Position numbers and translations under genes: made by a program. 64,000 nt of DNA from Torulaspora globosa. Taxonomy: Eukaryota; Ascomycota; Saccharomycetes; Saccharomycetales; Saccharomycetaceae. The stretch lies in contig NC_050727.1 in the NCBI RefSeq assembly GCF_014133895.1, positions 1,054,001-1,118,000 of the forward strand. Reading direction: 5' to 3'. The notes beneath the pieces were generated by a model, which had not been told where the DNA came from, did no database searches, and was given only the letters and a program-made list of their open reading frames with translations. Each line of letters opens with the position of its first letter. Position 1 is the first letter of the stretch. Positions 1 to 8,263 of this stretch are shown here, one piece after another.

Positions 1-215
1 ACGAATGGATTAGCCAGGGCCAGATGCTGCTAAATGCACATACTAGCCTCGTTGGTCAACTGGTTCGCGAGAGAATCGAACTGAGCGGAAAGTTCCGAGC
101 CATAACCTCGGTTATCAACGACCGGGCCGAGGCCCTTAACAGGCAAGGTCAGCTTCTAGACGAGAAATTGAGGAAGATCGAGAATCTAGGGAAGGAGATC
201 TTGGATATCATTTGA
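1..215 (+). CDS. ECM11: C-terminal end of an Ecm11-like meiotic protein (5' truncated by window edge)
   Basis: The window opens inside this reading frame; the first full codon is at position 3. About 70 residues remain, rich in charged and hydrophobic heptad-like spacing (many L, I, E, R, K), which suggests a C-terminal coiled coil, and the frame ends in TGA after a DII tail. The neighbour to the right is RPS17 on the opposite strand, exactly as YDR446W ECM11 faces YDR447C RPS17B in S. cerevisiae. Ecm11 is a meiotic synaptonemal-complex central-element protein that acts with Gmc2 through its C-terminal coiled coil. The assignment rests on synteny and the coiled-coil look rather than on a motif I can verify, so it is moderate. 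The competing sister-segment neighbour of RPS17 (YML023C NSE5) would be in the wrong orientation. Confidence 0.6.
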   Translation, partial: EWISQGQMLLNAHTSLVGQLVRERIELSGKFRAITSVINDRAEALNRQGQLLDEKLRKIENLGKEILDII

Positions 216-338
216 CCAACACAGGTCCCATCAAGCTGCTAGAGTGCAGCGCTTTTGCTAGTATGGATTAATCGATGATTATTTCGTTGTTCGAGGTTAT
301 TTAACTGTACACAAAAAAGAAACACGGTGCAAGAGCGT

Positions 339-953
339 TTAGATTCTTCTTCTGAAACGTCTTTCTCTTTGAGCAGAGACGCTGGTAACAGACAATGGCA
401 ATTTCAAACCCAAGGACTTAACCAAGTCAGCGGTTTGGTTGTCAACGTTCAAGACACCCTTGGAGTGGCTCAAGTCCAAAGCAGAAACGTCTGGCACGTA
501 TTGGTCCTTTCTCTCTCTTTCTTCTTCTTGCAATTTGAAAGAGATACCTCTGACTGGGCCCTTTTGGATTCTCTTCATCAAGTGGGTAGTGTAACCAGCA
601 ATCTTGTTTCTCAATCTCTTGGATTGAATGGTGGCAATCTCATCACACAATCTCTTGTTGGTTTGGAAATCCAAAGTCAACTTTGGATAGTAACGTTCAA
701 TCAAAGCCTTGGAAGCACGCTTGACGGTCTTAGTTCTAACTCTACCCTGTTGGAATGAAATTCATCACGAGAACGCAATGAAGGAACTCGTTAGTAAATT
801 TGTTCTGCAAATGCACATATTAAGCTGATTTCCCCTCTCATATATGTTACACTCCATCATGATATATCCCATTCTTGACGTAGTTTCCAAGTGCCTCATG
901 ACGCTCAAACGAGTAGGAAATCAACCAATTTAATATTGTCATTAACGTACCAT
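339..953 (-). CDS. RPS17: 40S ribosomal protein S17 (eS17), two exons
   Basis: A structural protein of the small cytosolic ribosomal subunit. Exon 1 is only the ATG (951-953). Exon 2 runs 746-339 and begins [20 protein letters not shown], the near-invariant start of yeast eS17; the total is 136 residues. The intron is 204 nt (950-747), with 5' site GTACGT, branch point TACTAAC at 796-790 and acceptor CAG at 749-747. Splitting the gene directly after the ATG is exactly the arrangement of S. cerevisiae RPS17A and RPS17B. The codon choice is strongly biased (TTG, AGA, GGT, AAG), as expected of a highly expressed gene. It is single-copy in this window and sits between ECM11 and ADA2. Two Rap1-like sites lie upstream at 1243-1254 and 1281-1293. 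Confidence 0.95.
747..950 (-). other. Intron of RPS17
   Basis: On the minus strand the intron starts GTACGT, a recognised variant of GTATGT found in some yeast ribosomal-protein introns. It has a perfect TACTAAC at 796-790 and ends AACAG. Joining gives ATG|GGT, which restores the conserved MGRVRTK start. Confidence 0.93.
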
Positions 954-1479
954 TTTGTTTTGCTAGTTTCGACGTTGTTGAATGCAGGAGTTACGATCTA
1001 CTTGGCACACTTGCCTCTTGATCAACAATATCACGGCAAGGTTGTGAAATTGCTACCAGCGCGAGCTGGCATCATTTGGTCAGTCAGCCCGTGGCCGCGA
1101 TGCCCTCTAGCCTAAGCCCGTCCAGCCCTGGGAGGACCAGCGGCAGACCATCGCGGTTGAGCCTGTAAGCCTCTGCCCAGAGGCCTCTAGCTCCAGCCTG
1201 GAGTCCTTCCAGAGGACCGACTCATCGAGTGACGCAGAAAAAAATGTTTGGTGAACAAAAATTTCAATTCGAAATCATACAATGTTTGGGTGTTAAGAAG
1301 TTCAGACAGTCATACAAAATGTTCTATCATTTAACACGAAAGTTGGCGTTTCTTCAATCTCCGTTGACTAATCGTCTAAGGCAGTTAACGAGCTGACTCA
1401 GTATAGGTAGGCTCTCAAGGAGCTAGCTTCAAGGCTAGGGTGCGATTGGTAGCGAGAGTGGCACTGCAGTTTGAGGAGA
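954..1479. promoter_or_regulatory. Divergent intergenic region RPS17-ADA2
   Basis: About 526 bp with no supported gene. It holds two Rap1-like motifs (1243-1254 and 1281-1293, read on the minus strand towards RPS17) and a conspicuous GC-rich block at about 1050-1230. That block contains three short inverted repeats: 1122-1131, 1171-1182 and 1191-1203. The open frame at 891-1115 has no coding character. Confidence 0.7.
1281..1293 (-). promoter_or_regulatory. Rap1-like site upstream of RPS17
   Basis: Reads ACACCCAAACATT on the minus strand, close to the Rap1 consensus ACACCCRNACAYY. A weaker relative, TCACCAAACATT, lies 27 bp away at 1243-1254. Paired Rap1 sites a few hundred bases upstream of the start are the usual architecture of Saccharomycetaceae ribosomal-protein genes. 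This is a motif match only. Confidence 0.6.
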
Positions 1480-2793
1480 ATGTCAAATAAGTTTCACTGT
1501 GATGTTTGCTCCTCGGATTGTACCAACAGAGTGAGAATATCATGTGCGGAATGCCCCGAATACGATCTATGCGTACCCTGTTTCTCGCAAGGCTCTTACA
1601 ATGGTAATCATCGACCATATCATGATTACAGGATCATAGAGACCAAGTCATACCCGATCCTTTGCGAGGATTGGGGGGCGGATGAGGAGTTAGCTCTGGT
1701 TAAGGGAAGCCAAAGCCTGGGGCTGGGCAATTGGCAGGACGTGGCGGACCATGTTGGTAGCAGAGACAAAGAAGAGGTGGCCGAGCACTACTTGAAGTAC
1801 TACGTTTACAGTCAATTTTATCCGATTCCCGATATAACCAAGGATATCAAAGTTGATCAGGAACAGTTTTTGGAGGAGAGACGTGAAAGAATTGAAAGAT
1901 TCAGGGAAAAGCCACTGCAACCCTCAAGGAAACCTATGGCGTCGGTACCTAGTTGTCATGAAGTGCAAGGATTTATGCCAGGAAGACTTGAGTTCGAGAC
2001 TGAATTTGAAAACGAAGCGGAGGGCCCTGTAAAGGACATGGTTTTCGAGCCGGATGACCAGCCATTGGATATAGAACTCAAGTTTGTTATCTTGGATATT
2101 TACAACTCGAGGCTGACGACAAGGGCAGAAAAGAAAAGGTTACTGTTCGAGAACAACCTAATGGAGTACAGAAGATTGCAAAGCATAGATAAAAGAAGAA
2201 GCAAAGAGGCCAAAGAGTTGTTTAATAGGATAAAGCCACTAGCAATGCTTATGACGGCTCAAGATTTTGACGAATTTAGTAAGGATATTCTGGAGGAGCT
2301 TCGTTGCCGATCAAGGATTCGTCAATTACAGGAATGGAGAAGCAATGGAATCACAACATTAGAAGCTGGCTTGAAATACGAGCGTGATAAACAGTTGAGA
2401 ATATCCTCTATTGAACGTCTTGGAACCTCCGCTCAATTGAGCGCTAACGGAAATAGCATCAACGGCAGACATAGAGCCACTTCTGCACATCGAAGCAATG
2501 CTGATTATTCTCAGAATTACAATGAAAGTTTTGGAGGAAGGAAGAAAATTATGACAATGAGTGACATACAGCATGGCGCCGATTTCAATTTGTTGTCGCC
2601 CGATGAGCAACAATTATGCATACAACTCAAGATCCTGCCCAAGCCCTATTTCGCAATAAAGGAGCTCATGTTTCGGGAACTTCTTCGAACGGGTGGTGCC
2701 TTAAAGAAAAAAAACTGTCAAGACCTACTCAACATCGAGCCCGCGAAAGCCAGCAGGATCTATGATTTTTTCGAATCGCAAAATTGGATTTAA
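1480..2793 (+). CDS. ADA2: Transcriptional adaptor Ada2 (SAGA/ADA complexes)
   Basis: Subunit of the SAGA and ADA histone acetyltransferase complexes, which binds Gcn5 and stimulates its activity on nucleosomes. The 437-residue protein (S. cerevisiae 434) has an N-terminal ZZ zinc finger at about residues 5-48 (HCDVC...CAEC...CVPC), a SANT domain at about 65-110 (ADEELALVKG... NWQDVADHVG), a highly conserved central ADA region containing MASVPSCHEVQGFMPGRLEF, and a C-terminal SWIRM domain ending in YDFFESQNWI. I chose the ATG at 1480 because it gives the family start MSNKFHCDVC; the frame is open three codons further upstream but without an ATG. It is convergent with UTP6, with only 18 bp between the stops. 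Same position as YDR448W. Confidence 0.96.
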   Translation: MSNKFHCDVCSSDCTNRVRISCAECPEYDLCVPCFSQGSYNGNHRPYHDYRIIETKSYPILCEDWGADEELALVKGSQSLGLGNWQDVADHVGSRDKEEVAEHYLKYYVYSQFYPIPDITKDIKVDQEQFLEERRERIERFREKPLQPSRKPMASVPSCHEVQGFMPGRLEFETEFENEAEGPVKDMVFEPDDQPLDIELKFVILDIYNSRLTTRAEKKRLLFENNLMEYRRLQSIDKRRSKEAKELFNRIKPLAMLMTAQDFDEFSKDILEELRCRSRIRQLQEWRSNGITTLEAGLKYERDKQLRISSIERLGTSAQLSANGNSINGRHRATSAHRSNADYSQNYNESFGGRKKIMTMSDIQHGADFNLLSPDEQQLCIQLKILPKPYFAIKELMFRELLRTGGALKKKNCQDLLNIEPAKASRIYDFFESQNWI

Positions 2794-2811
2794 TCATTAC
2801 ATAATGCATCT

Positions 2812-4134
2812 CTACAGTTTCTTAATAATGAACATTAAGGTATTATACCTAGGATCGGAATCTTTTTCAACCTTATCCGTGTAGTTTTCTCGCAGAAATT
2901 CGCTGTAGGTTTTCTGGAGGTCCTTTGCCAGCCCACCGTCCATCTTGCTCTTATAGGCGAAATACTTCTTAACTGAAAGCTGTAATTTATCCACCTCTAG
3001 CGACTCGAGCGACATATATCTGATGTTCAGCGTTATGTCATTCATAATCATATTAATGTAAAGCTCGGGTAGTTCATCCTGTAGCGATATTGAGTAATGT
3101 GATTGCTTCCAGTACGCGAGAGCATGGTTTATCAAATACTCTCTTTGTAAATCTTGAAATTGGTCAAATAAGGAAATGAAATCTTTCGAAATATCATAGA
3201 GGTATTTCACTGTTTCCACTGACAAATCTTTGCTCAATCTGGCATCAGTAACGGCAAAATAACCCCGGTTCTTCTTCATATAGCATTCGCCTAGCTTGTC
3301 CATGCAGACATCGAATATGGTTAAAGCAATATCACCCCGAAGAGCTGGATTGGTCTCTTCATTGCCCAACATATTCATGTCAGCTTCAGGTAGTTCATTC
3401 AGTTTATCCTTCATAGCATCACCGGTTGAAGGCGCTGTGATTCCGCCGTCGTCATTGACATCTCTTCCTTTCTCCTGCTCCTTCAACATGTCCATCTGCT
3501 GTTCTCTCTCATTAATAAGCCCCATAACTTTCCTTCTGTTGATTAATTTGGTGATAAAGTTTAATTCAAACTTGACATATTCGTACCATAGTTTGGGCAC
3601 GTCAGGATTAAACGCGAGGCCATTTTGAAATACAACTCTGCAACTCTTGAAGTTGGCATGTACCTCATACTCGTATTTGGCACAGCTTATCCACACTTCG
3701 ACGTTGTTTGGATGCAGTTTCAGCAGCTCGTTGTAGACATTGTGGATCTTTCTGTAAGATGTAGTGTTACCTCGTGTCTTCAGGTAGTTCAGATACATGG
3801 CCCAGAATTTCAGATCTTTCGGAAACTTCTTGCAGCCCCTCTGGTATATAAACGCAATTCTCTGTTGGATTGACCAGTCCGAGATACTATTAGTCTTCGA
3901 GGCCTCCAGTAAACGCTTCACACGCTTCTGACGTAATTTATCCACGCTCTTCTCATAACTGATATATTTCATGTAATCATTGATCGACGAACCTCTGGAG
4001 TTTAAACGATGTTCGAAATCTGTTCTCTTGCTCATTATCGCCGAGACTTCCCTCTTGGTGAAGAGTCCCTTGTCGACCAGATCGTCCACTTCCGGAATAC
4101 ATTGCTCAAGGTAGTATCTAGTCTTGGAGGACAT
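2812..4134 (-). CDS. UTP6: U3 snoRNP component Utp6 (SSU processome)
   Basis: Nucleolar protein of the UTP-B subcomplex, needed for 18S rRNA processing from the 35S precursor. It is 440 residues, the same as S. cerevisiae. The N-terminal U3-associated domain begins [20 protein letters not shown] and is followed by HAT (half-a-TPR) helical repeats, recognisable in the W/Y-rich segments [35 protein letters not shown] and [15 protein letters not shown]. The ATG at 4134 is the first in frame and matches the family start. Convergent with ADA2 and divergent from YML6. Same position as YDR449C. Confidence 0.96.
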   Translation of the reverse strand: MSSKTRYYLEQCIPEVDDLVDKGLFTKREVSAIMSKRTDFEHRLNSRGSSINDYMKYISYEKSVDKLRQKRVKRLLEASKTNSISDWSIQQRIAFIYQRGCKKFPKDLKFWAMYLNYLKTRGNTTSYRKIHNVYNELLKLHPNNVEVWISCAKYEYEVHANFKSCRVVFQNGLAFNPDVPKLWYEYVKFELNFITKLINRRKVMGLINEREQQMDMLKEQEKGRDVNDDGGITAPSTGDAMKDKLNELPEADMNMLGNEETNPALRGDIALTIFDVCMDKLGECYMKKNRGYFAVTDARLSKDLSVETVKYLYDISKDFISLFDQFQDLQREYLINHALAYWKQSHYSISLQDELPELYINMIMNDITLNIRYMSLESLEVDKLQLSVKKYFAYKSKMDGGLAKDLQKTYSEFLRENYTDKVEKDSDPRYNTLMFIIKKL

Positions 4135-4358
4135 ACTGGCAACTCAATTGGACTAGCAATGATGCCGACAGCCAAAAACCGATTGGCATCATGATGAGAT
4201 GAGCACTATGCTTTGTTTTGAATATGTCATTTCAAATTTTTCAAAGCGGTGTTACCCTCCTGTGACACTTAGACGAGCAGATCGTTAAAGATTAAAAGAT
4301 GATTTAGCTTGTATTTAATGAGCCATCGAAGGCTAAGGAAGGCCAGCAAGTCCCAGCC

Positions 4359-5224
4359 ATGATTAACCACGCTCGGGTCTGGAGAGTATGTTCACTTGAT
4401 GTTCTTGTATACTGTGCATTTGTCCTTTTACTAACGCTGTTTGCCTATAGTTCGCGCATGCAATTCGTTACCTATCAACAAGAGCTGCCGAGACTGCCCT
4501 ACCCAATGCTGCGGCCCCACCACGTTACACATTAGCTACTGTTAGGGCATTTCCTTCATTAGAACCACTCACATTTGCGCCAGTGCCAGCATCTGTGCTT
4601 GCTGCGCCATTGAGGAGAGATATACTGTGGAGAGCAGTCGTCTACGAGAATGATAACAAACGTGTCGGATCCTCGAACCCACCCGGTCGGAGTGAGAACG
4701 GATACTCCCGCCGTAAATTGCTACCTCAGAAGGGTTCTGGTAGAGCCAGAGCAGGTGATGCCAACTCCCCCACAAGACACAACGGTGCGCGTGCGCTTGC
4801 CAGAACCGCTCCCAACGACTACAGCACAATTTTGCCGTCCAAGATCTATTCGCAGGCCATTACCAACGCACTGAGTCACCAGTACAGAAGCGGGAACTTA
4901 TTCGTTATTGGAGGCGCTAACACGCTTTCACAGACGAATGAACTCGACCTGAACGAACTCGAGATAGTACCTACATCCCCAGACTCACCCAGCGGAGACA
5001 TTGTCTTCGAGAGATTTCTCGAAGAATACGACCTCATAAAGAAGAAGCTACTTTTCATTGTCAGCGAACCGAGAGAGACATTAATGCAGCATACCGAGCG
5101 GTTTAAAGACACCGTAGATATTGTGCAGCAAGAGCTTGTTGATGTGAACGATTTACTAAAGGCCAAGAAGATATTCATAGAATTGGAGGCACTCGAATAC
5201 CTAACGGTAACCCATTCTTTGTGA
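4359..5224 (+). CDS. YML6: Mitochondrial 54S ribosomal protein uL4m, two exons
   Basis: Mitochondrial large-subunit ribosomal protein of the uL4 family. Exon 1 (4359-4385) encodes nine residues; exon 2 (4451-5224) completes a 266-residue protein. The N-terminus (MINHARVWR then [13 protein letters not shown]) is basic and lacks acids, as in a mitochondrial targeting peptide. The uL4 core is visible: [18 protein letters not shown], followed by the glycine/arginine-rich [21 protein letters not shown] loop that lies in the exit tunnel region. S. cerevisiae YML025C also carries a 5' intron. Without splicing, exon 1 is out of frame with the body. It lies between UTP6 and RPS18, consistent with the YML025C-YML026C order. 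Confidence 0.93.
4386..4450 (+). other. 65-nt intron of YML6
   Basis: Starts GTATGT, has TACTAAC at 4429-4435 and ends TATAG at 4450. The branch C to acceptor distance is only 15 nt. All three signals are canonical, and splicing is required to join the targeting-peptide codons to the uL4 frame. Confidence 0.92.
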
Positions 5225-5669
5225 AATGGAGCCCACTAAAGCACCGTCATGTATATATCTGTGTAAAATTGAATACAGAAAAGTCATAAATTCTCTGGAC
5301 TGTTCCTTTGCAACCGTACATCCCCACTTCTTTAAAATCCGTACATCTTTCTGAAAAATTTCCCTTTCCTAGTTATTTTTCATCGCGTGCGTGTGCACAT
5401 CCGGGAGTGGCGGCTAGGCTCGCTCCTTCTACGCTGCCCCGAGCGACACCCTTTTCCTTCCTTCCAGAGTCGAGCGTTGGACAGAGGCAACTCCTTTGGC
5501 GAATGCTGCCGGGCAGGCGGACCTTGCTGGCGCCTGCACCGGAAACACGAATCACCCGTTCCACTGTATCGATTCTGCAAAAATAGGAAGATGGCCTATT
5601 GAAAATACTATTGAAAGCTGCAGGCTTGTTAGTTCAGGTTGAGCATATCCATAGCACACAAGGGTAAAG
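5225..5669 (+). promoter_or_regulatory. RPS18 upstream region
   Basis: 445 bp from the YML6 stop to the RPS18 ATG. It contains two tandem Rap1-like motifs, AACCGTACATCC at 5312-5323 and TCCGTACATC at 5338-5347, followed by a T-rich tract (5350-5380), which is the classical ribosomal-protein promoter layout. A GC-rich block follows at about 5385-5560. Several open frames cross it, but none looks like a protein. Confidence 0.65.
5312..5347 (+). promoter_or_regulatory. Tandem Rap1-like sites of RPS18
   Basis: Two copies of the core CCGTACATC about 25 bp apart on the same strand, matching the Rap1 half-consensus (ACCCRTACAT). Spacing and orientation are as in other yeast ribosomal-protein promoters. 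Motif evidence only. Confidence 0.6.
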
Positions 5670-6290
5670 ATGTCTTTAGTTGTCCAAGAACAAGGTTCCT
5701 TCCAACACATTTTGCGGTATGTTGAGAGTTCACGCCAGAAACGGAATATTGGAGCATTGCAGTACCAGCACAGAAGATGATACGAAATATTGACTGATTG
5801 ATGAAACATTTGCGAACCCGTGGTATCAGCGAGATTGTGAACTGCTCAGTGACTCCAGGTGCATCTGAAATCAAGTTACTAACAAGAGAATTACAGTTTG
5901 TTGAACACTAACGTCGATGGTAACATCAAGGTCGTTTACGCTTTGACCACCATCAAGGGTGTTGGTCGTCGTTACGCCAACTTGGTCTGTAAGAAGGCTG
6001 ATGTCGATTTGCACAAGAGAGCTGGTGAATTAACCCAGGAAGAATTGGAGAGAATTGTTCAAATCATGCAAAACCCAACTCAATACAAGATCCCAGCCTG
6101 GTTCTTGAACCGTCAAAGAGACGTCAACGATGGTAAGGACTACCACACCTTGGCCAACGGTGTCGAATCCAAGTTGAGAGATGACTTGGAAAGATTGAAG
6201 AAGATCAGAGCTCACCGTGGTATCAGACATTTCTGGGGTTTGCGTGTTAGAGGTCAACACACAAAGACTACCGGTAGAAGAAGAGCTTAA
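5670..6290 (+). CDS. RPS18: 40S ribosomal protein S18 (uS13), two exons
   Basis: Small-subunit head protein of the uS13 family. Exon 1 is 5670-5716 (47 nt, [15 protein letters not shown] plus two bases of an Arg codon) and exon 2 is 5897-6290. The product is 146 residues, identical in length to S. cerevisiae Rps18, and exon 1 has the same 47-nt length. The helix-two-turn-helix and basic C-terminal tail ([15 protein letters not shown]) that contacts the decoding centre are intact. The codon bias is extreme (TTG, GGT, AGA, AAG). S. cerevisiae has two copies (YDR450W and YML026C); one is present here. Convergent with YOX1. Confidence 0.97.
5717..5896 (+). other. Intron of RPS18
   Basis: 180 nt, starts GTATGT, perfect TACTAAC at 5877-5883, acceptor TACAG at 5892-5896. 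The intron splits an Arg codon (CG|T), the same phase and place as in the S. cerevisiae genes. Confidence 0.95.
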
Positions 6291-6459
6291 GAAATTAAGG
6301 AATCGTTTATCAAATTTGTACACGTATTTTTTAGTAGCCAAACTACATAGTCTTAATTGTCAAGCAATTATTTAGTCACTTGCGATTGTTTCCTATAAGC
6401 TAGATGAAGAGTTTTATGACGAGTTACAAACTTGTAAATATGCAGGTTTCGTATGCTAA

Positions 6460-7494
6460 TTAGTGGACCAGAGCGTTGATCTTCAGCTCATTCAGAGGGA
6501 TCCGTTCTGTGGGAGATTCAGTTGGCTTAGTTTTGGGTGAATTAGCCGCTGAGCGCGGTCTGTCATCGCTGTCTCTTAAATTCTTTATTCTGCTGTTGGA
6601 CGATGTTCTGACAGGAGTTAGAACTTCATTGTCTGAGGTTAGGTGAAAGGTAAGCGCTTGTTCTTTCCTGCTTACAGAAGGTACCGCTTTGGTTGGCGTT
6701 GTGTCGCCACTGCTAATCTCGGGAGTTGTTTCCTCAACAGGCTGTTTGGACTTTGTATGTTTATCTATCTGAGTTAGCTGTTTCGAAGCCAGAGGTGTTG
6801 AATCAAGTTGAGCGGCTACTAGCGCCTTTTGAGCTGAATTCTTTTGTCTTTTCGTGGCCTGTCTTTTGTTTTGGAACCAGATCTGGATCGCCTTCTCAGA
6901 CATGTTGCAGCGCTCTGCCAACTCCTGTCTTTTGCGCTTATCTGGAGCAGGACATTGATTGAACTCGGCCTGGAGGATATTGAGCTCCTGAGTCGAAGTT
7001 CTCCTTCTTTTCCGGCGAGCCAAAGGTGCATTATCGATCTTGGGCTCTTTTGTGGGAAACGTTTCCTGGGAGTGTGTTATAAAAGCAAAAGCTCTCTTCT
7101 TTTCACTGTTCGAGGGCGTTATTACCGCCCTGGCAGCAGAAAGTGGTGTCAACATTTCGTTTTTCCTGCTAGAAGAGACCAAGCTCTTCCTCTTGACGAC
7201 CGGCGTCGAAGGAGTTGCCACGCTCAACGGTTCGGTCTGCGACACAGTGTGTGAGCTTACTGTCGTGGCTCTAGCAGGCGTACTCGACCCAGCAGACGAC
7301 ATTGGCAGGCTTACAGTATACCTCACAGCGCTTTCGACCGCCCTGGTTCCGCTGATACCGCTGTCGCCCAGAGGTGGCAGACGAATGTATCCCTCTTCTC
7401 CGCTACAGAAGCTTGGTCTCAGATTTGCAATGGCTGGCCTGCTGTCATTCAAAAGCACCGCCAATGATGGTAAGAGACGCTTTTCGCTTGACAT
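6460..7494 (-). CDS. YOX1: Homeodomain repressor, single orthologue of Yox1/Yhp1
   Basis: Homeobox transcriptional repressor; in S. cerevisiae Yox1 and Yhp1 act with Mcm1 at early cell-cycle box genes to confine expression to M/G1. The 344-residue protein has a homeodomain at about residues 160-219 (ARRKRRRTS ... KAIQIWFQNKRQATKRQ), with the recognition helix WFQNKR intact. It is preceded by the conserved KKRAFAFITHSQETFP segment of this subfamily. A C-terminal IPLNELKIN tail resembles the end of Yox1. I chose the ATG at 7494 (MSSEKRLLPSLAVLLN) because a TATATAAA box lies about 80 bp upstream (7577-7584); the frame stays open upstream but would run through that box. One gene stands where S. 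cerevisiae has YDR451C and YML027W. Confidence 0.93.
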   Translation of the reverse strand: MSSEKRLLPSLAVLLNDSRPAIANLRPSFCSGEEGYIRLPPLGDSGISGTRAVESAVRYTVSLPMSSAGSSTPARATTVSSHTVSQTEPLSVATPSTPVVKRKSLVSSSRKNEMLTPLSAARAVITPSNSEKKRAFAFITHSQETFPTKEPKIDNAPLARRKRRRTSTQELNILQAEFNQCPAPDKRKRQELAERCNMSEKAIQIWFQNKRQATKRQKNSAQKALVAAQLDSTPLASKQLTQIDKHTKSKQPVEETTPEISSGDTTPTKAVPSVSRKEQALTFHLTSDNEVLTPVRTSSNSRIKNLRDSDDRPRSAANSPKTKPTESPTERIPLNELKINALVH

Positions 7495-8263
7495 TATGCT
7501 GGTTGATCTTCGGATTTGAAGGCAAGACTGCACTATCATGACTACAAGAAGACCCCAGTATCTGGATCCATGGCGATTTATATACGTAAACAAACCACCA
7601 TTCCAGAGCCCGATCATATGGTATCCTAATTGAGCATTCAAATGATCAAAGTCGCGTTTCTGCAGTTTCACAACTACGTTTTGCAAAGATTCAAGCTGCT
7701 GAATGATGCATATGGGAAAACAACCTCCATCTTGTCCGCGTTCCAGCAATACCATTGACTCGAACAGGATAACAGATTATAGAGACGGCTTCCTCATGTG
7801 CGCATCTGAGTGCCAGCTCTATTGATCTGCTGCACCAAATGGTTCATTTTTCAACACACACTGGTCGCGTTTATACCCAAATTGGACAAAGGCCGAGGGA
7901 ACTACTCTAAAAGAAGCGTCGCGTTCCAATTGAAGGGACTCTCTCCCATGACATTCTCAATGGTTTCTCCTCAAGCATTCAAACAATAAGCGATGGCCCC
8001 AGAAGCATTCGAGTTGGTATATCCATGGTTCTGTGGGTTAAGACGTCACGTGACCTACTTCCCTCAATGCTCACTAGCACGTTGCCCAGGTGAAGTTGCA
8101 GGGTTATTGCAGCGGTTTGGAAGTTTACATATGACGTGTGGGATTTCCTGTTCAATCTTTAGCCTAGCTGGTAAGTTTGGTGGCCAATTGAGATTTCAAG
8201 AATCGAAACTTGCAGCAGGAAGGTTACATAGAAGATTGGCAGAGCCGAGGGCTAGGAGTGTCG
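7495..8263. promoter_or_regulatory. Divergent intergenic region YOX1-PPN1
   Basis: 769 bp. On the YOX1 side are the TATATAAA box (minus strand, 7577-7584) and three copies of GTCGCGTT (7651-7658, 7864-7871, 7918-7925). On the PPN1 side is a CACGTG E-box at 8047-8052. An ATG-started frame at 7993-8280 overlaps the PPN1 start out of frame; I regard it as chance. Confidence 0.7.
8047..8052. promoter_or_regulatory. CACGTG E-box upstream of PPN1
   Basis: A perfect CACGTG palindrome 212 bp before the PPN1 ATG. Pho4 and Cbf1 both bind this core. Because PPN1 acts on polyphosphate, phosphate-responsive Pho4 control is plausible, but the flanking bases alone do not decide between the factors. Confidence 0.5.

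Noticed and set aside
4583..5224. YML6 as an unspliced gene starting inside exon 2
   Set aside because: That start would lose the mitochondrial targeting peptide; canonical intron signals at 4386-4450 link a proper N-terminus in frame.
5308..5602. Overlapping short frames in the RPS18 promoter
   Set aside because: Caused by the stop-poor GC-rich block; none has a plausible protein.
7495..7755. Longer YOX1 start at 7755
   Set aside because: The extension would include the TATATAAA box at 7577-7584 and has no homeobox-family resemblance; the ATG at 7494 is better placed.
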